From the NCBI GenBank assembly GCA_016185755.1, contig JACPMX010000006.1, positions 34,644 to 98,643 on the forward strand: a DNA stretch of 64,000 bases. Reading direction: 5' to 3'. Shown piece after piece: positions 43,597 to 50,859 of the stretch. Within the stretch, counting starts at the first letter, position 1; the number at the start of each line of letters is the position of its first letter. The position numbers were made by a program, and so were the translations under genes. This stretch comes from Candidatus Woesearchaeota archaeon. Its GTDB lineage: Archaea > Nanobdellota > Nanobdellia > Woesearchaeales > GW2011-AR4. The notes beneath the pieces were generated by a model. The model worked only from the letters and a program-made list of their open reading frames with translations, was not told the origin of the DNA and ran no database searches.

Positions 43597-44361
43597 TTAC
43601 CCTTCTGCCAGCTTCTTGAAATAGTTTTTCACCAGCTCCTGCTGCTCCTGGGGTATGTTCTCCTCGTATGCAGCTGTTTCCTTGACTGCAAGCTCCTGAG
43701 GGAACACTGTCTCGAATTTCTGCTGCTGGAAATCGCCCTCTTCTTTCACGTTAATCTTGAAGTCAACGGGCTTTATCCTTATGTTCAGCTCATTGTCGCC
43801 CAGCTTTGCCACGTCCTCCTTGCCGTATATGTCATCGCTTGTGTTCAGCTTTGTGGCAACAAAATTTCCGACGCCTTTCGGCCCTTCAAATATGTCCGGG
43901 ACCCTGTTCTTGGCAAATTCCAGGAACTTGATGTTTAGCGTTGTCGCAAATATTATCATGAACGATAGGACCATCACCGCGAATATCTTGTAGGACAGTG
44001 TTCTTGGGTTGATGAACATCGACAATCCGACATTTTTCATCTCGCTTGTAACCTCGTATTCAAGCTCCTCAACAATTGGGTTGCTCATCCCTATGTTGTC
44101 GGCTGCAGTCCTCAATTTTTCCCTCAAAGGAGCATACTTGCTCTCGACAATGCCGGGCTTGTACGACCTGAAGCTCATGTAGGAATAAAATCCCAAATAT
44201 CCGAGCGCAGGTATCAGCGCAAGAAGCGGAGGCATGTCAAAAATTGACAACGCAAGATAAAAAGACAGGAACACAAGGGTCGTGTTTACGATGTTCTCGA
44301 ACAGTATCATCTCTGTCAAGGTCCTGTTGATTTCCTTTACAACATCTCCGAATTGTTTCAT
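43597..44361 (-). CDS. Membrane protein of the MoxR/vWA operon
   Basis: The 254-residue protein has three or four hydrophobic segments (MILFENIVNTTLVFLSFYLA, PPLLALIPALGYLGFYSYMS, YKIFAVMVLSFMIIFATTL) and a C-terminal charged, soluble tail (DNELNIRIKPVDFKINVKEE) and Gln-rich end. No named family is recognised. The ATG at 44361 lies one base after the upstream coiled-coil gene stop. It is probably a component of the membrane complex assembled by MoxR. Confidence 0.8.
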   Translation of the reverse strand: MKQFGDVVKEINRTLTEMILFENIVNTTLVFLSFYLALSIFDMPPLLALIPALGYLGFYSYMSFRSYKPGIVESKYAPLREKLRTAADNIGMSNPIVEELEYEVTSEMKNVGLSMFINPRTLSYKIFAVMVLSFMIIFATTLNIKFLEFAKNRVPDIFEGPKGVGNFVATKLNTSDDIYGKEDVAKLGDNELNIRIKPVDFKINVKEEGDFQQQKFETVFPQELAVKETAAYEENIPQEQQELVKNYFKKLAEG

Positions 44362-44362
44362 G

Positions 44363-44866
44363 TCAGCAGCTCCCCTCGTCTGTATCAACCTTTTCCTTGA
44401 GGCATTTTACTTTGTTGTCAAGCTTTGTGACATCTGATTTCAGGTTGTTAACCTGCCTGGTAAGCTCCTGCGCAAGCTGAACCTGGGCAGCAAGCTGGCT
44501 TTTGGTTGAGCCAAGCTCAGATACCGTCGCGGACAGCTGGGTTTTTGTGCTTGTCAACTCCGTTTCAAGCTTTTTCTTGTCTGTTTCAAGCTGCGACCTT
44601 TGGCTTTCTGTGTCCACGTATTTCTTGCTCAGGTCATCTTCCTTCTGCTTCTTGAGCTGGAGCTGTATGCTGGTTTCATTCAGCTGGCCTCTTTTTGATT
44701 CCAGCTCATTGCTCACTTTCTCAAGCTCATTCAGCTTTATCTCGTAGCTTTTGGAAACGTTCTTGAAAGTTGTCTGGTAATAGACCGTGAAGCCGCTGAA
44801 CATCAGCAGCGCAGCCACTATCAGCAGCAGCAGGCCCAGATTGACGTCTTTTTTCATTACTCCCAT
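44363..44866 (-). CDS. Single-pass membrane coiled-coil protein of the MoxR/vWA operon
   Basis: The 167-residue protein has one N-terminal membrane helix (LGLLLLIVAALLMFSGFTVYY) and about 130 residues of continuous coiled coil with heptads (KLNELEKVSNELESKRGQLN, LTSTKTQLSATVSELGSTKS) and a C-terminal Cys-containing end. An alternative start three codons in (MKKDVN) is equally good. It would be a periplasmic-side tether or stalk. It lies directly upstream of the membrane gene at 44361. Confidence 0.8.
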   Translation of the reverse strand: MGVMKKDVNLGLLLLIVAALLMFSGFTVYYQTTFKNVSKSYEIKLNELEKVSNELESKRGQLNETSIQLQLKKQKEDDLSKKYVDTESQRSQLETDKKKLETELTSTKTQLSATVSELGSTKSQLAAQVQLAQELTRQVNNLKSDVTKLDNKVKCLKEKVDTDEGSC

Positions 44867-45036
44867 TTTTTGTCGCCTCTTTATTTTGACATTTTATAAT
44901 TTTTATGTTATTTAATTTGTTGTTTTTTGCTGATTTTTAATGGATTTTGTTAATGTTGATATTTATTGGATTTTTAGTAAATTTGCTTTTTTACTCTCTT
45001 TATTGGGTTTTTTTGTTAATGGTTATATTTTATTTT

Positions 45037-47493
45037 TTATTTATACTGCAGGTTTTCCCTGTACCTTCTTATGGCTATCTCGCCCAAAAACAGCAGCATC
45101 GCGATGATTGCAAGCGGCCACCTGTAATCCGTTGACTCAATTTTTATTCTTTTCGATTTTGCCCTTACAAATTCTATGATTCCCTTTGTGTCGCCCGGGT
45201 CAAAAACTTTCCCTCCTGTCTTGTCGACAAGGCTCGTAAAGTCCTCATTTATCCCGAGGTTTGCGTACTCGTCATTGTAATTGGTTGCAAAAGTCGCCCC
45301 CAAAATCTCCTTGAACCCGGTTTCTTTCGATGCATATGAAGACGAGTATAAGTTTGTGTCTATCTTGGCAAAAGCAAGCCCCTCTGAGCCGGGCATTTCC
45401 CTTGTTATTACATTGACGCTTGTGGATTTCCCCAAAACAGTGTCCCTTATCGTCACATCATAGGATTTTTTCCTTCCCAAGTCCCCTATTGCCCAGTTTA
45501 TGCTTTTTGTCAGCAGTTTTGAGTTCTTCTTGTTCAGCAATTCCCCTGCCCACTTGGTGCCGTCGTCGGTTGTTACAGTCACGACCCTTCCAAGGCCGAA
45601 GCGCCATACAACCAGTATCGGGATATTTTTGTGAGTAGTTACAAGCAATCTTGCAGCAGGCTTCGGCACGACATAGTTGTATCCTGAAACAGTCGCATGC
45701 ATGTCGTCAAGCGCAAAGGTTATGAAATGAGTGGTGTCTATGGGAATCAGTGTATTGTAGAATTCCTCTCCTTTTGCCTCGTCCTTGTCTGCAAATTCAA
45801 CCTTCAATTTGTTTGAGGCATCAGTCTTGTAATAGATTCCGCCTCCAAGAGTAGCCATGTTTGCAAGGAATAAATTGTTGTCCGTTGATAAATCATCTGT
45901 GTCGGTCCCTACCCCGACTACAAAAACCTTGACGCCTTTTGCATTTACGCTTCTTACAACGCTTAAAGTGTCTTCCCTCAGCTTGCCGTAAGTTGTCTTG
46001 CCGTCGCTGATGAAAATGATGTTCTTGCTTCCCCCGACAGTGCTCAGCATCCTGAAGGCCCCCTCTATTCCGAGATTGAAGTAAGACTGCCCGTCAAATT
46101 TCAGCCTGGATATTTTTTCCTTCAGCTCCTTCTTGTGCTCCTTCAGCGGCTTTATCTCTGCTATCTGGTAAGCCTGCGTGCTGAAGGCAACAGCGCCTAC
46201 ATTGTTTTTCTCGCTGAGGCTGTCTATGACGCTTAACGCAAGGGCCTTTTCAACAGCCACATAATCCTCTGTCCCATGGGATATGTCAATAACAACAACA
46301 ACGTTTATGTCGCTCTTGTTCTGCTCTTCTCCTGCTCCAATTTTTACAGGAAGCAGGGTTTCAAGCAAAGTTCCCTTGTAGCCGCCCCTCTCGAATGAAT
46401 TCTCGCCCCCTACAAAAATAAGGCCGTTCCCGTCTGAAACATAATCGCTAAGCATATTCACTGAAGAGGTTAATTTTGCAATTCTCAGGTCATTTACGAT
46501 GACTGCCATGTAGTCGGACAAATCATTTGGAACATTATTCTTGACGTCAAGCTCGTATATCTTGTCAAGCTCCTGCGCCAGGGGCGAATTTTTTTCCGTC
46601 AGGTAAAGGACTTTCGGCCTTGGCACTATCTTGATGCTCTTGTAAAATATGTTGTTGTCCTTGAAATAATCATTACCTTTGATGTCAATCAGCTTTGCCG
46701 TCAGCTTGTGGTATTCTCCTTCAGGAAATCTCCTTGAGAAGGCGAAACTCCTTGAGCCGCTGGCCTCTTCCTCGAGCACAAGCCCTGTGCTGTCAATTGT
46801 GACCTGCAGGGTGTATTGCACGTTTTTCCCGACAGATGAGACTCTTACGACAAAATCCCCTTCAGTGTCCTTTATCAGCTCAGGAGGGCCTTCGATTACA
46901 ACACCCACATCATTATTTACCGGCTCCATCCTTAACGTGCTGACCGATGAGTTTATGTTTGAAGCGAAAAGCATTATGTCCCCAAGCAGCTTCCCCTCAT
47001 TGTTTGCCCCGTCTGTTATCACCATTACATTGTCTTCCCCTTCTATGTTGTTGAGGATTCCGTTTCCTATCGCGGAGTGCTCGCCGCTTGCAATTGTCCT
47101 TATGTTAACGGGGATCGTCCCTTCCAGTTTTTTGTACAGGTCATATGCAATTCCGGGATTGTAAAGCACCATGGAGCTGGAATTGTCTACAAGAATCGTG
47201 AGCCTTGGGTCCCCCTGCACGGACTTGCTTTCCAGCACGAAAGGGGATGCAATCGCAACCATCAGGAAGGCAAGCGCAAGGCTCCTTAAGGTAAGTATTA
47301 TCCTCCTGTCGGTCTTTTTTGTTTTCAGGTAAGCTTCAAGCTCAAGCCTGTTGCCGAACTTTACAAATGTTTTTCTTGTGAACCAGAAAATAAGCAAAAG
47401 CACCGGAACGATTGCTATTAGCACATAGGAGTATCTTACGCAGTACTTCGATACGCAGTAAATGCTGCTGTAGTCAGGTATTACGAAGCTCAC
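45037..47493 (-). CDS. Large membrane protein with von Willebrand A domains (BatB-like)
   Basis: The 818-residue protein has two N-terminal membrane helices (YVLIAIVPVLLLIFWF, LTLRSLALAFLMVAIASPFV), a von Willebrand A-like region (LTILVDNSSSMVLYNPG), a second one with partial MIDAS (VVVVIDISHGTEDY... IIFISDGKTTYGKL), a glutamine-amidotransferase-like beta-alpha part (VLYLTEKNSPLAQELDKIYE) and a C-terminal helix. The GTG start (47493) follows GGGGTGA and overlaps the stop of the upstream gene (GTGA). It is analogous to Bat (aerotolerance) operon proteins. The spacer 44867-45036 is T-rich with no gene. Confidence 0.85.
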   Translation of the reverse strand: MSFVIPDYSSIYCVSKYCVRYSYVLIAIVPVLLLIFWFTRKTFVKFGNRLELEAYLKTKKTDRRIILTLRSLALAFLMVAIASPFVLESKSVQGDPRLTILVDNSSSMVLYNPGIAYDLYKKLEGTIPVNIRTIASGEHSAIGNGILNNIEGEDNVMVITDGANNEGKLLGDIMLFASNINSSVSTLRMEPVNNDVGVVIEGPPELIKDTEGDFVVRVSSVGKNVQYTLQVTIDSTGLVLEEEASGSRSFAFSRRFPEGEYHKLTAKLIDIKGNDYFKDNNIFYKSIKIVPRPKVLYLTEKNSPLAQELDKIYELDVKNNVPNDLSDYMAVIVNDLRIAKLTSSVNMLSDYVSDGNGLIFVGGENSFERGGYKGTLLETLLPVKIGAGEEQNKSDINVVVVIDISHGTEDYVAVEKALALSVIDSLSEKNNVGAVAFSTQAYQIAEIKPLKEHKKELKEKISRLKFDGQSYFNLGIEGAFRMLSTVGGSKNIIFISDGKTTYGKLREDTLSVVRSVNAKGVKVFVVGVGTDTDDLSTDNNLFLANMATLGGGIYYKTDASNKLKVEFADKDEAKGEEFYNTLIPIDTTHFITFALDDMHATVSGYNYVVPKPAARLLVTTHKNIPILVVWRFGLGRVVTVTTDDGTKWAGELLNKKNSKLLTKSINWAIGDLGRKKSYDVTIRDTVLGKSTSVNVITREMPGSEGLAFAKIDTNLYSSSYASKETGFKEILGATFATNYNDEYANLGINEDFTSLVDKTGGKVFDPGDTKGIIEFVRAKSKRIKIESTDYRWPLAIIAMLLFLGEIAIRRYRENLQYK

Positions 47494-49364
47494 AGGTCAC
47501 CCCTTCTTTTTATGTAGAAAAATTCACCGAGCATGAGCAGGAAAGCAAGCAGGAGTATCGGCAGCTCAAGGTTGAAGTCATGCTCTTTGCTTTCCCTCTC
47601 CAGGATCTGCTCTCTTGCCTTGCGCGACTCCACTTTTGAAGAAATGCCCACACTGGATTCTTTCTCGTCAAGTAGGTTGACGGCATATTTCTTCGCGCCT
47701 ATTTCGTAAATGCCGACTTCGTCCATCAGCAGCTTTGAGGTTGTGACGGTTGAAGACGGGGTTTTTACTTTCTGCTCCCCTATCGTGAATATCTTGCCTG
47801 TCTTGTGGTTGTAGTCTTTTATGTCCTCTGCCCCCACCATGAAATTGATGAGCGAGCTCCAGAATATGGGGTATGATGGCAGCGTCCTGAAATCGCTTGA
47901 CTCGTCGAAAATGCCGTAATAAGCGACCTTGCCGTTTTTCCTCTCCCCATACACAACAAGGGGGGTCTTGTCATCAGCTGAAGCGAAAGTTATCATTCCT
48001 TTTTTAGCCTCGGCGCCAAAGTAAGACGCTGTCGTCGTGAAGCATCTTTCCTTTTCAAACTGCTTTGTTATCTGGTTTATAGTTTCCACGCAGACTTTTG
48101 TCGGCTTGTTTATCTTGATTTTCAATTCGACACTCGGAAGGCTTTTCATGCTTATCTCCTTCATATCTTCCTGCGCCGCTATTATAAGATTTCCTCCCTT
48201 TTCGACATATTCCTCTATATCGTCGAATGTTCCCGGCACAATGCCGTCCCTTTTGTTGACATTGTTGATTTTGTAGACTATTATCATGTCGTGCTTGTAC
48301 GGCTCTATCTTTTCCTTCCTTGTGTTTATTGTAAGCACAGGGGGATTGACCACATTGAGCTCGATGTCTTTTGCAGCCCCCAAAGCAGACTCAAGATTGC
48401 TGTTTTTCTCATTTGTTATGAGCAGCACGCTGTTTTTTATCTTTGGCGGGGTTGCTATGTATGCAACATCATCCAATTCAAGGTCGTCTTTGGGGTCAAG
48501 CTCGACTTTGGAAACTCCTGCAGGCGTGTCAAAGATGAAATTTTCAACCGAGTTTGGGGCGATTCTTACATTTGTCTGGGTTATGACCTTGCCGTCCTTG
48601 ACCAGCTTTATTACAACCTGCTTCTGCTCGCTGTTGAAGTTCTTGACATAGACTTTTGTGTTGTATTTTGTGGCTTCAAGCCTTATTATTCCCGCATTTT
48701 TTGCATTGTTTGAAACATCCACAAAATCAACCAGCTTGTCCTCTGCAGACAAAGTAGTCCTGACAACCTCTATGTCCGGGCCCTCTGTTGCAAGAAAATC
48801 GCTCAGCACCACGATCCTGCCCGGCTTGTCGCCAAGCATGTCCTTTGCAAGCAGCAAAGCATCCCCGAGATTAGTTGTCGTGGCCCTTGGCCTGATTTTT
48901 GACAGCACGTCAAGCGCAACATCGGAATTTTCATTTTCAAGCACTATCAGGGGGGTGTTTTCGGCCATTATTATGCTGTTCTTGCCGCTCACTGCCTTTT
49001 TTGCCTCGTCCAGCGCCCTGTCGAACCTTGAAACACCTTTTTCTTTTGCCTGCATTGAAGCGCTCACGTCCAGTATTATGACTGTGTTTTCCAAAGTCAC
49101 GTCATATTTCAGCTTGGCAAACGGTGCAGCCGCGACTAGTGACAAGCCGAGTATCGCGAGCAGCTGCATGAGGAAAAGCAGGTTTGTCATCAGCTTCTGG
49201 AAGAAAGAGTACTGGTTTGACCTCTTTTTGTCCTGCATTATGAACATCAGCGAGGGTATTATCTTGTCCTGCGGCTTCGGCCTCCTGAGATAGAGTATGA
49301 CAAACACGCCTACTGCTGCCAAAGCCAATAGCCCAAGCGGCCTATGGAAAGGTAAGGTCACCAT
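47490..49364 (-). CDS. BatA-like von Willebrand A membrane protein
   Basis: The 624-residue protein has a BatA N-terminal domain (PFHRPLGLLALAAVGVFVILYLRRP and the FLMQLLAILGLSLVAAAPF helix), a von Willebrand A domain with MIDAS DVSASM (VIILDVSASMQAKEK), Ig-like and amidotransferase-like repeats, and a C-terminal helix (PILLLAFLLMLGEFFYI). It leads the operon and overlaps the next gene by four bases. Likely part of a surface or secretion complex with MoxR. Confidence 0.88.
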   Translation of the reverse strand: MVTLPFHRPLGLLALAAVGVFVILYLRRPKPQDKIIPSLMFIMQDKKRSNQYSFFQKLMTNLLFLMQLLAILGLSLVAAAPFAKLKYDVTLENTVIILDVSASMQAKEKGVSRFDRALDEAKKAVSGKNSIIMAENTPLIVLENENSDVALDVLSKIRPRATTTNLGDALLLAKDMLGDKPGRIVVLSDFLATEGPDIEVVRTTLSAEDKLVDFVDVSNNAKNAGIIRLEATKYNTKVYVKNFNSEQKQVVIKLVKDGKVITQTNVRIAPNSVENFIFDTPAGVSKVELDPKDDLELDDVAYIATPPKIKNSVLLITNEKNSNLESALGAAKDIELNVVNPPVLTINTRKEKIEPYKHDMIIVYKINNVNKRDGIVPGTFDDIEEYVEKGGNLIIAAQEDMKEISMKSLPSVELKIKINKPTKVCVETINQITKQFEKERCFTTTASYFGAEAKKGMITFASADDKTPLVVYGERKNGKVAYYGIFDESSDFRTLPSYPIFWSSLINFMVGAEDIKDYNHKTGKIFTIGEQKVKTPSSTVTTSKLLMDEVGIYEIGAKKYAVNLLDEKESSVGISSKVESRKAREQILERESKEHDFNLELPILLLAFLLMLGEFFYIKRRGDL

Positions 49365-49454
49365 TTTTGCTTTTTATTTTGTTATGTTATTTTTTTAATT
49401 TTTTGTTGTTATATTTTATTTTTTCGTTAATGGGTTTTCGTTATTGTGTTTTTG

Positions 49455-49474
49455 TTAATGTTAATCGTCAATGG
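49455..49474 (-). promoter_or_regulatory. Shared 20-bp motif upstream of BatA-like gene
   Basis: CCATTGACGATTAACATTAA (minus strand) matches the motif at 43551-43570 in 19 of 20 positions and lies 91 bases before the start of the BatA-like gene. The spacer 49365-49607 also holds a partial structured repeat (49508) and nothing coding. Confidence 0.5.
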
Positions 49475-49507
49475 CTTTTCATTTTTTGATTTTCTTTCAA
49501 TCGCATC

Positions 49508-49582
49508 TTAAATCCGCCTTCGGCAAATTTTAGTGCTCGGCTCGTTCCTTTCTGCCATTGAAACTCGCCTCGCTGATTTATT
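49508..49582 (+). repeat. Partial copy (left half) of dispersed structured element
   Basis: It begins TTAAATCCGCCTTCGGC, giving hairpin GCC-TTC-GGC, then AAATTTTAGTGCTCGGC and ends CTCGCCTCGC-TGATTTATT. This follows the left half of the element at 42321. The right half is absent. It sits downstream of the AbrB gene and upstream of the BatA-like operon. Confidence 0.7.
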
Positions 49583-49607
49583 CATTTATATATTATTGAA
49601 AACAATT

Positions 49608-49811
49608 TCACCTCTTCCTCTTTTTGCTGAACACAAGGCTCACAAGCTCCTTCGGGTTCACGAGGTCCTTGACAAGTATCAGTATGCCGTTGAACTCATA
49701 CCAGAACACTTCCGATTCCGAATTTATCTTCAGGTCCTGCCTTGCCTCCTGCGGCAGGGTCAGCTGCCCCTGCTTCGTCAGCTTAGCCTTGCCTATGAAC
49801 TTCGCTTCCAT
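49608..49811 (-). CDS. AbrB/SpoVT-like transcription factor
   Basis: From the ATG at 49811 the protein is 67 residues: EAKFIGKAKLTKQGQLTLPQ, EARQDLKINSESEVFWYEFN and a basic end (FSKKRKR). The KxQ-x-x-LP-x-EAR arrangement is the AbrB swapped-hairpin DNA-binding fold. An upstream in-frame ATG (49919) would add an AT-rich, unrelated segment. It is probably a regulator of the adjacent operon. Confidence 0.85.
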   Translation of the reverse strand: MEAKFIGKAKLTKQGQLTLPQEARQDLKINSESEVFWYEFNGILILVKDLVNPKELVSLVFSKKRKR

Positions 49812-49942
49812 TTTAATAAAATTAATGATTTTAATAAAAATACTGCTATTTTTAAAATTATTAAAAGTAATAGTATTTAAATGTTTGGATTTTAAATCAT
49901 GGACTGATATTCGTCGCAAAATATTTAAATACTATATCGTAA

Positions 49943-50650
49943 ATGAATTTTAATATGAATCAAATTTTATATGACCTATTAGTAAAGGGCATCCTTCCTA
50001 TAGGAGCCATAACCTTATTTGAATTTATTTTTAAAAAATACCTAAATAAGAATAAAAATAACGTTGCATCACACCTATTTGGTAGTTTTAATATAATTGT
50101 TGGTTTATTTTATGTTTATGGTGCGCTGTTTAACTTTGGGACAGGTATTAGGATATTTGAATATGAACCTTACCATTTACGTTTATCGGGAGAATTTAAT
50201 GAAGTGTGTTCTTTTAAAGACTGCGTTTGACAAATTAAAAAAAATAATATTATATATATCCCTCTTACAACTAAAAAAACGCGTATGGAATCTATTGACT
50301 TGTATTATACCTCTGATAAAAATTTGGATTTGAATATAGAGATTGAAGATCACAGATATGTAAAAAAATTGGGCAAATCTAATACAAGCCAGGAAATTAA
50401 TATAATTAAAGATCAAAAAATGAAAGAATTTCTTACAAAAGCTTTTATTGGAAATGATTGGTACTTAAAAATTAAAAAATCTTCTAGTGGTTATCCATAC
50501 AATATTGTTATTGAACCATCAGAGGATATTGTAATCTATAAAATTGTGGATACAATCCAATACCCATTGGGAGTCTTTGATGTAATATTTACATTTGTTG
50601 GATTTGGATTTATCATTTTCGGTCTAACAAAATTTAAAAAAGCATTTTAA
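49943..50650 (+). pseudogene. Two-helix membrane protein interrupted by an in-frame TGA
   Basis: Two ORFs (49943-50230 and 50285-50650) are in the same reading frame, separated by one TGA stop (50228-50230) and 18 sense codons. Read through, they give a 235-residue protein with N-terminal helices (ILPIGAITLFEFIF, FGSFNIIVGLFYVYGALF), an extracytoplasmic domain (LYYTSDKNLDLNIEIEDHRY) and a C-terminal helix (GVFDVIFTFVGFGFIIFGLT). Many other genes here end in TGA, so recoding is unlikely; a TGG-to-TGA mutation or an error is the simplest explanation. AT-rich composition. Family unknown. Confidence 0.65.
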
Positions 50651-50697
50651 ATACTCGTTGAGAAAGCTTTAAATATAAGCTATCTTCTTATTTTACT

Positions 50698-50778
50698 ATG
50701 AACAAGCTTATTGCGTTGCCGGAAAATAAGATTTTGAACCCTGCTTCAGCTACTTCTACAACTACAGCAGCAGCTTAA
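50698..50778 (+). CDS. 26-aa Thr-rich leader ORF upstream of thrS
   Basis: The ATG lies about 26 nt after a strong TATA (CTTTAAATATAAG, 50667-50679), so the transcript would be leaderless. Codons 19-23 are ACT TCT ACA ACT ACA (four Thr), followed by GCA GCA GCT TAA. The 5' arm of a hairpin (50769-50786) overlaps the last codons and the stop. This is the layout of an amino-acid attenuation leader in front of the matching aminoacyl-tRNA synthetase. Whether the peptide is translated, or is an unrelated small protein, cannot be told from sequence. Confidence 0.45.
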   Translation: MNKLIALPENKILNPASATSTTTAAA

Positions 50779-50809
50779 AAGCTGCTCATTGTTAAAAATT
50801 GATTTTTTT
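50769..50809 (+). terminator. Hairpin plus U-tract between the Thr-rich leader ORF and thrS
   Basis: AGCAGCT-TAAA-AGCTGCT (50769-50786) is a perfect seven-base stem with the stop codon in its loop, and T7 follows at 50803-50809. The U-tract is 17 bases after the stem, further than in a classical intrinsic terminator. A second TATA-like AATATAAAAAT (50828-50837) lies 26 nt before the thrS ATG, so thrS may have its own promoter too. Confidence 0.5.
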
Positions 50810-50859
50810 CTTGTTGCAAATCAATAAAATATAAAAATCAAGCCAGAATAATCAATCCA

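Noticed and set aside
50228..50230. Selenocysteine insertion at the in-frame TGA
   Set aside because: The context has no clear SECIS-like hairpin, no selenoprotein family match, and the membrane protein family is unknown; a mutation is simpler.
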